From JBBROS01 sp963792675 (GTDB taxonomy: Bacteria > Pseudomonadota > Alphaproteobacteria > Acetobacterales > Acetobacteraceae), in assembly GCA_963792675.1 (NCBI GenBank), contig CAWBWT010000002.1, positions 1,550,001 to 1,614,000 on the forward strand: DNA of 64,000 bases, read 5' to 3'. Of the stretch, positions 17,027-26,182 are shown piece by piece. The notes under the pieces were generated by a model. It saw nothing but the letters and a program-made list of their open reading frames with translations, was not told where the DNA came from and did not search any database. Position 1 is the stretch's first letter; each line of letters opens with the position of its first letter. Position numbers and translations under genes: made by a program.

Positions 17027-18946
17027 ATGATGAGCAATTTTGGACGAAACCTCGCGCTGTGGGTCATTATCGCCCTGCTGCTCGTTGTCCTGTTCAACCT
17101 CTTCCAGCCGGGCGGAACGCAGCGCGCCGCGACGCAGGTGGCCTACTCCGATTTCATCGGTGAGGTGAATGGAGGGCGCGTCCGCGATGTGGTGATCCAG
17201 GGCCGCACCGTTTCGGGTCAGTTGACCGATGGGCGGACGTTCCAGACCTACACTCCGGAAGATCCGCAACTCGTGGGTCGGTTGACGGACAAGGGCGTCC
17301 GCGTGATCGCCAAGCCCGAGGACAGCGAGAACCCGCTCGTGCACGTGCTGCTGAGCTGGTTCCCCATGCTGCTGCTGATCGGCGTGTGGGTGTTCTTCAT
17401 GCGGCAGATGCAGTCGGGCGGCGGACGCGCGATGGGGTTCGGCAAGAGCCGGGCGCGCATGCTGACGGAGAAGCAGGGCCGGGTCACCTTCGATGACGTC
17501 GCCGGCATCGACGAGGCCAAGGGTGAGTTGCAGGAGATCGTCGAGTTCCTGAAGGACCCGCAGAAGTTCCAGCGCCTGGGCGGCAAGATCCCCAAGGGCG
17601 TGCTGCTGGTCGGACCGCCTGGCACGGGCAAGACGTTGCTGGCGCGGGCCATTGCCGGCGAAGCCAACGTTCCGTTCTTCACGATCTCCGGTTCGGACTT
17701 CGTCGAGATGTTCGTGGGCGTGGGCGCGAGCCGGGTGCGCGACATGTTCGAGCAGGGCAAGAAAAACGCGCCGTGCATCATCTTCATCGACGAGATCGAT
17801 GCGGTCGGGCGCCATCGCGGCGCCGGGCTGGGCGGCGGCAACGACGAGCGGGAGCAGACCCTCAACCAGATGCTGGTCGAGATGGACGGGTTCGAAAGCA
17901 ATGAGGGCGTGATCCTGATTGCCGCCACCAACCGTCCCGACGTGCTCGACCCGGCATTGCTTCGTCCCGGCCGGTTCGACCGGCAGGTCGTTGTGCCGAA
18001 CCCGGACGTGAACGGCCGTGAGAAGATCCTCCGTGTGCATATGCGCAAGGTGCCGTTGGCGAGCGACGTCGACCCGAAGGTCATCGCCCGCGGCACGCCG
18101 GGCTTCTCCGGCGCGGACCTGGCCAACCTGGTCAACGAGGCGGCCCTGCTTGCCGCTCGCCTGACCAAGCGGGTCGTCGCGATGAGCGAGTTCGAAAGCG
18201 CCAAGGACAAGGTCATGATGGGCGCCGAACGCCGTAGCTTGGTGATGAGCGAGGGCGAAAAGCGGATGACAGCCTACCACGAGGCCGGCCATGCCTTGTG
18301 CGCCATCAACGACCCCGAGTGTGACCCGGTGCACAAGGCGACGATTATCCCGCGCGGCCGTGCGTTGGGCCTGGTCATGAGCCTGCCGGAAGGCGACCGT
18401 CTGAGCGAGAACAAAGCCCGCTTGCTGGCCCGCATGAAGATGGCGATGGGCGGGCGGGTTGCCGAAGAACTCGTGTTCGGACCGGACAAGGTCAGCAACG
18501 GTGCGGCCGGCGATATCAAGCAGGCGACCAACATCGCCCGCACGATGGTCACCGAATGGGGCATGAGCGACAAGCTCGGCATGATCGCCTACGGCGACAA
18601 CAGCCAGGAGGTGTTCCTCGGCCACTCCGTAACGCAAGCCAAGAACGTGTCGGAAGCCACCGCGCGGGAAATCGACGCCGAGGTCAAGATGATCATCGAT
18701 GCCGCCTATGCCGGTGCCAAGAAGCTGCTGACCGACAACCTCGAGGAGCTGCACCGGCTGGCGCGCGGCCTGCTCGAATACGAGACGCTGTCCGGTGACG
18801 ACATCCGGACGGTGCTGCGGGGCGATCCGGTGATCAAGAAGGTGGTCGACGAGCCCGCCGCCGAAAGCCGGCGCGCCTCCGTTCCCACCAGCGGGTGGCC
18901 GACGCCGACGCCCGGAGGGCTCGGCCCGGCACCGCAGCCCGGCTGA
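17027..18946 (+). CDS. ftsH: ATP-dependent zinc metalloprotease FtsH
   Basis: A 639-residue membrane AAA+ protease. Two N-terminal membrane helices flank a periplasmic domain (residues about 10-27 and 107-126). Walker A GPPGTGKT is at residues 196-203, Walker B in CIIFIDEIDAVG, the second region of homology in ATNRPDVLDPALLRPGRFDR, and the zinc site HEAGH at residues 418-422. The C-terminal tail is Pro-rich. FtsH degrades misassembled membrane proteins and regulators such as LpxC in relatives. It lies between tilS and folP, the conserved order. An in-frame second Met gives an alternative start one codon later. Confidence 0.96.
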   Translation: MMSNFGRNLALWVIIALLLVVLFNLFQPGGTQRAATQVAYSDFIGEVNGGRVRDVVIQGRTVSGQLTDGRTFQTYTPEDPQLVGRLTDKGVRVIAKPEDSENPLVHVLLSWFPMLLLIGVWVFFMRQMQSGGGRAMGFGKSRARMLTEKQGRVTFDDVAGIDEAKGELQEIVEFLKDPQKFQRLGGKIPKGVLLVGPPGTGKTLLARAIAGEANVPFFTISGSDFVEMFVGVGASRVRDMFEQGKKNAPCIIFIDEIDAVGRHRGAGLGGGNDEREQTLNQMLVEMDGFESNEGVILIAATNRPDVLDPALLRPGRFDRQVVVPNPDVNGREKILRVHMRKVPLASDVDPKVIARGTPGFSGADLANLVNEAALLAARLTKRVVAMSEFESAKDKVMMGAERRSLVMSEGEKRMTAYHEAGHALCAINDPECDPVHKATIIPRGRALGLVMSLPEGDRLSENKARLLARMKMAMGGRVAEELVFGPDKVSNGAAGDIKQATNIARTMVTEWGMSDKLGMIAYGDNSQEVFLGHSVTQAKNVSEATAREIDAEVKMIIDAAYAGAKKLLTDNLEELHRLARGLLEYETLSGDDIRTVLRGDPVIKKVVDEPAAESRRASVPTSGWPTPTPGGLGPAPQPG

Positions 18947-18954
18947 TCGACAAG

Positions 18955-18986
18955 GGCCGGTTCCGCGAGGGACCGGCCTTTTCTTT
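18955..18986 (+). terminator. Intrinsic terminator after ftsH
   Basis: Bases 18955-18964 and 18969-18978 form a 10-pair stem (including one T-G pair) closed by the tetraloop GCGA; the stem core is GGCCGGT / ACCGGCC. It is followed by TTTTCTTT. It lies 9 bases after the ftsH stop and before folP, so folP probably has its own promoter or depends on read-through. Confidence 0.85.
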
Positions 18987-19024
18987 GTCCGCCGCCGCAG
19001 CGACCGACCTTGCCGACCGAGCCA

Positions 19025-20026
19025 ATGATCGAACCGCTGGGCTTGCTGCGTGGGCCGGATGCCCTTGCGGCGTTGGCCGCGGGCCGCGCGGCGCCGCTGG
19101 CCGGCGGACCCGCCGCTTTCACCCTGGTCCGGCTGAACGGCCGGGTGCTCCCGATCGCCGAAGCGCCGCCTGAGAGCGTCGAACGCCTTTCGTTGCCGCT
19201 GCCGGATTGGGCCGGCCTCGGGCGCGGCCCTCTGGTTATGGGCGTCTTGAACGTGACCCCGGACAGCTTCAGCGACGGTGGCCGGCATTTCGAGGCCGCA
19301 CGGGCCATTGCCGCCGGGGAGCGCATGCTGGCGGACGGCGCCGGGCTGCTGGACGTCGGCGGTGAAAGCACCCGCCCCGGTGCCGCTCCGGTCACTGCGG
19401 CGGAGGAGCAGGCGCGCATCCTGCCGGTGATCGCGGCGCTGGCCCGAACCGGCGCCGTCGTGTCCGTTGACACCCGCAACGCCGGCACGATGGAACGGGC
19501 GCTCGACGCCGGCGCCCGGATCGTCAACGACGTGACGGCGCTGACCCATGATCCGGCGGCCTTGCCGTTGGTCGCCGCACGCGGTTGCCCTCTCGTGCTG
19601 ATGCACATGCGGGGCACGCCGGCCACGATGGCCAGCCTCGCCCGCTACGACGACGTCGCCGCCGAGGTTTGTGCCGAGCTGCAAGCCCGCGTCGACGCGG
19701 CCGTGGCGGCCGGGGTGCGGCGGGGCGATATCATGCTCGACCCCGGCTTCGGCTTCGCCAAGACCGCCCGCCACAACCTGGATCTCATACGACGCCTGCC
19801 GTTGCTGCTCGGCTTGGGCTGCCCGCTGCTGGCCGGGATCTCCCGTAAGGCGACGATCGGCATGCTGTCGGGCGAGCCGAACCCGGAGGCGCGGGTGGCC
19901 GGCTCGGTCGCCGCAGCCCTGTTCGCCCTCGACCGCGGCGTGCGGATCGTGCGCGTGCACGACGTCGCCGAAACGGTGCAGGCCGTGCGGGTCTGGCGTG
20001 GTCTCGCGGACGGCTCAGCCGGGTAG
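19025..20026 (+). CDS. folP: Dihydropteroate synthase
   Basis: A 333-residue protein; the first 70 residues are an extension before the TIM barrel. DHPS motifs follow in order: GVLNVTPDSFSDGG, LLDVGGESTRPGA, SVDTRNAGTMERAL, IVNDVTALTHD, LMHMRGTPATM, LDPGFGFAKT and GISRKATIGMLSGE. It condenses p-aminobenzoate with the pterin diphosphate in folate synthesis and is the sulfonamide target. In relatives glmM commonly follows; here the next gene is a convergent cyclase whose 3' end overlaps folP by 12 bases, so synteny breaks at this point. Confidence 0.94.
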   Translation: MIEPLGLLRGPDALAALAAGRAAPLAGGPAAFTLVRLNGRVLPIAEAPPESVERLSLPLPDWAGLGRGPLVMGVLNVTPDSFSDGGRHFEAARAIAAGERMLADGAGLLDVGGESTRPGAAPVTAAEEQARILPVIAALARTGAVVSVDTRNAGTMERALDAGARIVNDVTALTHDPAALPLVAARGCPLVLMHMRGTPATMASLARYDDVAAEVCAELQARVDAAVAAGVRRGDIMLDPGFGFAKTARHNLDLIRRLPLLLGLGCPLLAGISRKATIGMLSGEPNPEARVAGSVAAALFALDRGVRIVRVHDVAETVQAVRVWRGLADGSAG

Positions 20027-20803
20027 GATCGCCACCGCCCGCGTCCAGCCGGCGGAGCCGCGATGGAGCTTGACCGGAAACGCCGACACCACGAACCCAT
20101 CCGGCGGAAGCGCCTCCAGGTTGTGCATCTTCTCGATCTGGCAGTAGGCGCGGTCACGCCCGACCCGGTGCCCTTCCCAGATCAGCCCGGCGTCACCCGT
20201 CTCCTGCACCCGGCGGCGCGTGTGGCTGAACGGCGCATCCCAGCTCCAGGCGTCGGTGCCGACCACCCTGACGCCCCGCTCGGTCAGCCACAGCGTCGCA
20301 GCGCGACCCATGCCGCAACCGGTGTCGACGTAATCCGCCTCGCCGTAGCGCGACCCGGCCCGGGTGTTGACGACCACGATCTCGAGCGGCTGCAGCGTGT
20401 GGCCGATCCGCGCCAGCTCGGCTTCGATCTCGGCTGGCTGCACCACGTGCCCGTCGGGCAGGTCACGGAAGTCGAGCTTCACGCCGGGCTGATACAGCCA
20501 CTCCAGCGGCACCTCGTCGATCCGCATGGACGGCACGCCGCCCGGCGTCGTCGCCTCGTCCATGCGGGAGAAGTAATGATACGGCGCGTCCACGTGGGTG
20601 CCGTTATGGCTGCTGATGCTGCAGCGCTCCATGGCGGCGTATTGGCCCTCGGGCAGCTGGTCGACGCGCACACCGAAATACTCGGCGATGCGCGGCGCCG
20701 ATTGGTGGTGGTCGATGTAGTCGATCGCCGGCAGCATGTCCGGCGGGTCACTGGCGATGCCGGCGCGGAGCGGCACGGACAAGTCGATCAAGCGGTTGGC
20801 CAT
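20015..20803 (-). CDS. Cyclase-family protein (kynurenine formamidase-like metal hydrolase)
   Basis: A 262-residue cyclase-family (PF04199) protein. The signature metal-binding motif is SSHNGTHVDAPYHYF near residues 64-78, and a further conserved segment is IVVVNTRAG. Family members include arylformamidases and isatin hydrolases, all Mn/Zn-dependent hydrolases opening amide or lactam bonds. Substrate unknown. No clear ribosome-binding site precedes the ATG (pyrimidine-rich leader). It lies 25 bases after the TPR-glycosyltransferase gene on the same strand and converges on folP. Confidence 0.85.
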   Translation of the reverse strand: MANRLIDLSVPLRAGIASDPPDMLPAIDYIDHHQSAPRIAEYFGVRVDQLPEGQYAAMERCSISSHNGTHVDAPYHYFSRMDEATTPGGVPSMRIDEVPLEWLYQPGVKLDFRDLPDGHVVQPAEIEAELARIGHTLQPLEIVVVNTRAGSRYGEADYVDTGCGMGRAATLWLTERGVRVVGTDAWSWDAPFSHTRRRVQETGDAGLIWEGHRVGRDRAYCQIEKMHNLEALPPDGFVVSAFPVKLHRGSAGWTRAVAILPG

Positions 20804-20828
20804 GGGGAGGGAGGCTGCGGCAGATCGG

Positions 20829-22246
20829 CTACCGCCGCAAGGCCGCCGCTGCCGCCCCGAGCACGGCCGTCCAGTCGCCCGGTGACGGCTGGCGCAGGAT
20901 CCGCAGCATGCCTGGATACCAGGGGCTGTCGGTCTGCCCGCTCAGCCAGCGCCAGCAATTGTCGTAGCGGTCAAGCAACAGCACCGGCGTGCCAAGCGAT
21001 GCGGCCAGATGGGCGACGGCGGTGTCGACGCTGACGACGAGCTCGAGCCCGGCCACGATCGCGGCCGTGTCGGCGAAATCGGCGACGTCCGGCATCGGGT
21101 CGAACATGCCGGCCGGCGCCGGCTGCCCGTGCTGCAGGCTGATCCAGGTGATCCCCGGGACGGCGAGCAACGGCGCGAGCCGCCCGGCGTCGATGCTGCG
21201 GGCCCGGTCGGTCGCGGCAGCCGCCGGATCGTGCCGGCGGGCGGCGCCGGCCCAGACCAGGCCGACCCGGCGTCCGGCCGGCAGCCGGTCGCACCATCGA
21301 GCGGAAGCGGCCGGGCCGGGCGTGAGCCGTAGCGGCGGCGGGATCGTCGCGACCGAGGTGCGGAACACGCCGGGCAGGTCCGGTATCCGGACCCAGGCGT
21401 CGTAGGCGGTCGTGCTCTCCGCGACATCGATCCCGCTCGCCCGCAGCAAGCGCACCAGCGGCGGCGGCACGGCGGCACGGACCCGGGCGCCGGCGGCGGC
21501 CAGCACCGGCGAGTAGCGGAGGAATTGCAGCGTGTCGCCGAATCCCTCGTCGTGAACCAGCAGCACCGTCCGCCCGGCGATGCCATCGGGCGTGCGCAGC
21601 TCCGGGCCGGCAGGGGCGGCGGCCGGTTCGGCAAGGCGTGACGGGCGCGGAACAACGGCCATCCCTCGGCCAGGCGTCCGGACTTGAGCCGCGCGACGGC
21701 ATGGTTGAGCGCGAGCTGCGCGTCGCCCGGCGCCAGGGCGGTGGCGTCGGAGAAGGCCGGCTCGGCCGCGTCGAACTGGCCGGCCGCGGCCAGCGCCTTG
21801 CCGAGGTTCGACCACGACCCGGCGTCGCCCGGCGCCAGTTCGGCGGCCCGGCGGAATGCCACGACGGCCTCCTCGATCGGCCCGGTCTCGGCCAGCGCGG
21901 TCCCGAGTGCGCCGTGCAAGGCCGGGTCGTTCGGCCGGTGCGCAATCGCCGCCCGAAGGTGCGGCGTCACCGATTCGCCCTGCCGGCTCAGCAGGTCGCA
22001 CAGATCCAGCGCCGGATGCCGCGCAGCCGGGTGTGCCGCGGCGACCGCGGCCAGCGCCGCGGCGCCGCCTTCGACGTCGCCCGCGCCCGCCCGGCCCAGC
22101 GCATGCAGCAGCGCGGCGGCCGGCACCGTTGTCCAAGGTGCGGCGGCGTCCCGCGCTGCGGCGAACCGGCCAGCCTGGAGGTCGCCGAACGCGGCGCGGA
22201 TTGCCGCGGCCGCTGCCATGTCGCGCTGCATCAAACCCCTTCGCAC
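20829..22246 (-). CDS. TPR protein fused to glycosyltransferase-like domain, frameshifted
   Basis: The N-terminal half is a TPR array (DPALHGALGTALAETGPIEEA, DAGSWSNLGKALAAAGQFDAA, DAQLALNHAVARLKSGR). The frame then shifts near 21605, and the C-terminal half shows a heptosyltransferase-like (GT9/GT41-like) fold: TVLLVHDEGFGDTLQFLRY, RVGLVWAG, WISLQHGQPAP, ELVVSVDTAVAHLAASLGTPVLLL. This TPR plus glycosyltransferase arrangement is common in alphaproteobacteria, often linked to flagellin or exopolysaccharide glycosylation; the target here is unknown. Start may be the Met at 22231. The shift (one base lost or two gained) leaves good coding on both sides, so an error is likely. Confidence 0.78.
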
Positions 22247-22422
22247 CCAACCGACGCAGCGTCATGGAGCGGCGAACGGCCCCGCCGGTCAACTCGGGTG
22301 CGCGGCGACTGCGCGCGCATTACCGTCCGACTCGCGACGCCGGAGATGGCCGCCAATTCGCGCAGAGGATCTCGCTTCGTCAAGTCTATTAATGAAGCCT
22401 TGTCATATGCTAAGCAGGCGAA

Positions 22423-23130
22423 ATGACGAAATTACCTGAGCGCGGTTATCGCCTCTCCGGCCGTGCGTTGGCAGGAGCGATCGGCCGCCTCTGGATTGGC
22501 ATGGCCGCGGCGATCGTGCTGGTCGGGTGCCAAAATGCCGCCTCCGTCAGGGCGCAGGCAGCAGCGGATGCGGCCGCCGAGCCCGCGCCCATACCGACCG
22601 CCAACGGGGTGGTGCTGCAAACGATGCCGGCCTGCGAGGCGGGCGGCACGGCAGAGCTGCGGGATGGGCTGACCGCCCGCTTTCTGGGCGCCGACCCCGA
22701 CGACCCTGAAGTCTGCCTGGTGCTGTGGCGCGGCAAGGAATGGCGGTATTTGGCTGGCTTCTGGGGCTCCGGGCGCTACCGCCGCGGCACGCCGGCGGAG
22801 CGGGCGGCGATGCGCGACGTCCTGCTCGGCCCGGTCGGCGCCACGGCGTCGTTCGAGGATACGCGCGCCGGCCTATGGGGCCGGGTCACTGCGGAGCACG
22901 TGGCCAACCCCGTGCTGACGCTGAGGTCCGGGCCGCGCCGCACGATCCTGGTGCGCATGATCAAGCACGATGCGTTCGGGCGGCCGAACGTGCGGGCCGA
23001 GACGCTGCATTGGATCGACGCGCGCACCGGCATCGCCTTGCAGCGGCAGGTGGTGACGCACCTCGCCAACGGGGAAAGCCGGGCCGATGTCACGTGGCGG
23101 ATCGAGGAGCTGACCGGCGTCCGGTCGTGA
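22423..23130 (+). CDS. Hypothetical lipoprotein
   Basis: A 235-residue protein with an N-terminal signal containing lipobox LVGC (Cys about residue 36). The mature part has two Cys (MPACEAGG, PEVCLVLW), an aromatic segment WRYLAGFWGSGRYRRG, and a C-terminal beta-rich part (ILVRMIKHDAFGRPNVRAETLHWIDA, GIALQRQVVTHL). I do not recognise a named family. It stands alone, divergent from the glycosyltransferase gene, with an AT-richer 150-base upstream region that probably holds its promoter. Confidence 0.65.
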   Translation: MTKLPERGYRLSGRALAGAIGRLWIGMAAAIVLVGCQNAASVRAQAAADAAAEPAPIPTANGVVLQTMPACEAGGTAELRDGLTARFLGADPDDPEVCLVLWRGKEWRYLAGFWGSGRYRRGTPAERAAMRDVLLGPVGATASFEDTRAGLWGRVTAEHVANPVLTLRSGPRRTILVRMIKHDAFGRPNVRAETLHWIDARTGIALQRQVVTHLANGESRADVTWRIEELTGVRS

Positions 23131-23276
23131 ACCGGCAGCCAAGCCGACACTGTCCGATGTGAACCCGTCGCGGCGCCGAACACCGTTGCGTTGGTCGGCG
23201 CCGCAGGCACGTCGCTTGCTTGACCCCCGAAGGTGACGGGCCGAACATCGACCGCACCGATCGCAGGAGATCCCCC

Positions 23277-24065
23277 ATGAACGTCGCTACACCGCCCGCC
23301 GCCTTGTCCGGCGTTTCCGAGGCCGAATGGAAGGTTCGGGTCGACCTTGCTGCCCTATACCGGGTGGTCGCGCATTACCGCATGACGGACCTGATCTACA
23401 CCCACATCAGCGCCCGGGTGCCGGGGCCGGAGCACCATTTCCTGATCAACCAGTATGGCCGCATGTTCCACGAGATGCGGGCGTCGGACCTGGTCAAGAT
23501 CGACGTCAACGGCAATGTGGTCGATGATTTTGGTGGTGCCGGCGGCCAATCGTCGCGCCGGGTCAATGCTGCCGGGTTCACCATCCACTCCGCCATCCAC
23601 ATGGCGCGCGAGGACCTGGCGTGCGTGATCCACACCCACACCGCCGCGGGCATGGCGGTCGCGGCGCAGAAGCAAGGCCTGCTGCCGATCAGCCAGCATG
23701 CGCTGAAGTTCTACGGTAAGCTGGCCTACCACGGTTACGAGGGCATCGCGCTGGAGCTGGACGAGCGCGAGCGGCTGGTCGCCGACCTCGGCACGCATGA
23801 CTCGATGATCCTCGCCAACCACGGCCTGCTGTGCGCCGGACGGACGATCCCGGAGGCGTTCAGCAACATCTACTACCTCGAGCGTGCCTGCCAGGCGCAG
23901 GTCGCCGCCTTGTCGGGCGGCTGCGAGCTGATCATTCCCCCCAAGGAGGTCTGCGAGCACACCGCGCAGCAGTTCGAGGGCGACGGCGACCCGTCCCGCT
24001 ACGACTTCATGTGGGACAGCTGCTTGCGGCTGATCGAAAGCGATCGGCCCGATTACCGCTCTTGA
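23277..24065 (+). CDS. Class II aldolase/adducin-family protein
   Basis: A 262-residue class II aldolase-fold protein. Zinc ligand motifs are HTHTAAGMAV and NHGLLCAG, with the N-terminal YTHISAR and LINQYGRMFHEM regions. Members include fuculose-phosphate aldolase, ribulose-5-phosphate epimerase, decarboxylases and non-enzymatic adducin-like proteins; the specific reaction is not assignable. The ATG at 23277 follows CAGGAGATCCCCC. It heads an operon with two oligopeptide-type ABC ATPases and an iron alcohol dehydrogenase. Confidence 0.86.
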   Translation: MNVATPPAALSGVSEAEWKVRVDLAALYRVVAHYRMTDLIYTHISARVPGPEHHFLINQYGRMFHEMRASDLVKIDVNGNVVDDFGGAGGQSSRRVNAAGFTIHSAIHMAREDLACVIHTHTAAGMAVAAQKQGLLPISQHALKFYGKLAYHGYEGIALELDERERLVADLGTHDSMILANHGLLCAGRTIPEAFSNIYYLERACQAQVAALSGGCELIIPPKEVCEHTAQQFEGDGDPSRYDFMWDSCLRLIESDRPDYRS

Positions 24066-24110
24066 CGGGACACCACAGCAACTCGCGTCCGGGCCGGGCG
24101 GGGGGGTGAA

Positions 24111-25103
24111 ATGAGCCTGCTGCAAATCGAAGACTTGCGTACCGTCTTCTGCGGCGCCAACGGCGACGTGGCGGCGGTGGACGGGGTCAGCCTAAGCGTC
24201 GAGAAGGGCAAGACCCTCGGCATCGTCGGCGAGAGCGGTTGCGGCAAGTCGATGCTGTCGTTGTCGGTCATGCGGTTGGTCCCGCCGCCGGGCCGCATCG
24301 CGCAGGGGCGGGTGCTGTTCGAAGGTCGCGATCTGCTGACCTTGCCCCCGGCGGCCATGCGCGACATCCGCGGCAATCGCATCGCGATGATCTTCCAGGA
24401 GCCGATGACCAGCCTCAACCCGGTGTTCACCGTCGGCGACCAGATCACCGAGGCGATGCGCGCCCACGATCGACGCGCGTCGAAGGCCCAGTTGAAGGCC
24501 CGGGCCATCGCCGCGCTGGACCGCGTGCGCATCCCGTCCGCGGCCCGGCGCTTCGAGGAATACCCGCACCAGATGAGCGGCGGGATGCGGCAGCGCGTGA
24601 TGATCGCGATGGCGCTGTCCTGCGACCCCGAGCTGCTGATCGCCGATGAGCCGACGACGGCGCTCGATGTAACGGTGCAGGCGCAGATCCTCGACCTGCT
24701 GCGCGACCTGCAGCAGCAGTCGGGCATGGCCATCGTGCTGATCACCCACGACCTCGGCGTGGTCGCCGAGATGGCCGACGAGGTCGCCGTCATGTATGCG
24801 GGCCGGGTCGTGGAGCGGACCGGCGGCACGGCGATCTTCGACGATCCGCAGCATCCCTACACGCTCGGTCTGCTCGGCAGTATCCCCAAGATCGAGGAGA
24901 ACCGGGAGCGGCTGCTGGCGATCGAAGGCACCGTCCCGGCGCCGTTCGCCTTGCCGGATGGCTGCCGCTTCCACCCGCGCTGCGTGTTCGCCGCCGATGC
25001 CTGCACCAGGGTCGATCCGCCGCTGCGGCAGCTCGCCCGCGACGGCGGCGAGGATCACCGCGCCGCTTGCATCCGCGCTCCGGTCGAGGAGTTGGCGGCA
25101 TGA
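24111..25103 (+). CDS. Oligopeptide/dipeptide ABC transporter ATPase (DppD/OppD-like)
   Basis: A 330-residue ATPase with Walker A GESGCGKSM, Q-loop FQEPMTSLNP, signature MSGGMRQRV and Walker B LLIADEPTTALD. The C-terminal oligopeptide-type extension (PDGCRFHPRCVFAADAC) carries the cysteines typical of OppD/DppD. It pairs with the next gene, which overlaps its stop by ATGA. No permease or binding protein gene is adjacent, so membrane partners must be encoded elsewhere or the pair was separated by rearrangement. Confidence 0.92.
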   Translation: MSLLQIEDLRTVFCGANGDVAAVDGVSLSVEKGKTLGIVGESGCGKSMLSLSVMRLVPPPGRIAQGRVLFEGRDLLTLPPAAMRDIRGNRIAMIFQEPMTSLNPVFTVGDQITEAMRAHDRRASKAQLKARAIAALDRVRIPSAARRFEEYPHQMSGGMRQRVMIAMALSCDPELLIADEPTTALDVTVQAQILDLLRDLQQQSGMAIVLITHDLGVVAEMADEVAVMYAGRVVERTGGTAIFDDPQHPYTLGLLGSIPKIEENRERLLAIEGTVPAPFALPDGCRFHPRCVFAADACTRVDPPLRQLARDGGEDHRAACIRAPVEELAA

Positions 25104-26182
25104 GCGGGGCGCTGATGGAGGTGGAAGGCCTCGTCAAGCACTACCCCATGACCCGCGGGCTGGTGGTGTCGCGGACCGTCGGCACGGTGCGGGCGGTGGA
25201 CGGGCTCGGCTTCAAGCTCGGCCGCGGCGAAACGCTGGCGCTGGTCGGCGAAAGCGGCTGCGGCAAGAGCACGACCGCGCGGCTGGTGCTGCGGCTGATC
25301 GAGCCCTCGGCCGGGACGGTGTGGTTCGAAGGCCAGGACATCACAACGCTCGGCGGCGCGCCCCTCCGGAAGATGCGGCGGCGGATGCAGATTGTGTTCC
25401 AGGACCCGTTCGCCTCGTTGAACCCGCGCATGACCGTCGGCCAGATCCTTGAGGAACCGCTGGTGGTGCACGAGATCGGCGATGCCAAGGCCCGGCGTGC
25501 CCGCGTCGCCGAGCTGCTGCAGCTCGTCGGCCTGCAGCCTTACCAGGCGGCGCGCTACCCGCACGAGTTCTCCGGCGGGCAACGGCAGCGGATCGGCATC
25601 GCACGGGCGTTGGCGGTCGAGCCGGCGCTGATCGTGCTGGACGAGCCGGTCTCGGCGCTCGACGTCAGCATCCAGGCGCAGGTGGTGAACCTCCTGAAGG
25701 ACCTGCAGCAGCGGCTGGGATTGTCGTACCTGTTCATCGCGCACGACTTGGCGGTGGTGAAGCACGTCGCCGACCGGGTCGCGGTGATGTACCTGGGCCG
25801 CATCGTCGAGATCGGGCCGAAGGCGCAGGTGTTCGCCAACCCGCGCCATCCCTACACCCGCGTGCTGCTGTCGGCGATTCCGCGGCCCGACCCGCACCGC
25901 CGCCTCGCGCGCCAGGTGCCCGGCGGCGACGTGCCGAGCCCGGCCAACATCCCGCCCGGCTGCCGCTTCAACACCCGCTGCCCGTTCGTGATCGACCGCT
26001 GCCGCACGGAGGACCCCGCATTGCGCCCGATCGAGACCGCGCACTTGTCCGCCTGCCATCGTGCCGAGGAGCTGCCGGACGCTGCCGACTTCGCCGAAGC
26101 CCACGAGGCGCCGCCCAACGCCGCCCGGCGGCTTGCGCTCTACGCGCAGCGCCGGGCAGCCGGTCATGCGGTGGCGCCATGA
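25100..26182 (+). CDS. Oligopeptide/dipeptide ABC transporter ATPase (DppF/OppF-like)
   Basis: A 360-residue ATPase with Walker A GESGCGKST, FQDPFASLNPRMTV, signature FSGGQRQRIGIARAL and Walker B LIVLDEPVSALD. The C-terminal PPGCRFNTRCPFVIDRC is the OppF-type cysteine motif. The start overlaps the DppD-like stop by four bases and its own stop overlaps the alcohol dehydrogenase start. A C-terminal tail beyond the usual OppF end (EAHEAPPNAARRLALYAQRRA) is about 35 residues long and appears lineage-specific. Confidence 0.92.
   Translation: MSGALMEVEGLVKHYPMTRGLVVSRTVGTVRAVDGLGFKLGRGETLALVGESGCGKSTTARLVLRLIEPSAGTVWFEGQDITTLGGAPLRKMRRRMQIVFQDPFASLNPRMTVGQILEEPLVVHEIGDAKARRARVAELLQLVGLQPYQAARYPHEFSGGQRQRIGIARALAVEPALIVLDEPVSALDVSIQAQVVNLLKDLQQRLGLSYLFIAHDLAVVKHVADRVAVMYLGRIVEIGPKAQVFANPRHPYTRVLLSAIPRPDPHRRLARQVPGGDVPSPANIPPGCRFNTRCPFVIDRCRTEDPALRPIETAHLSACHRAEELPDAADFAEAHEAPPNAARRLALYAQRRAAGHAVAP

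Noticed and set aside
16850..19960. Long minus-strand open frame opposite ftsH and folP
   Set aside because: Same reason: high-GC shadow with His/Arg/Asp-biased composition and no family resemblance.
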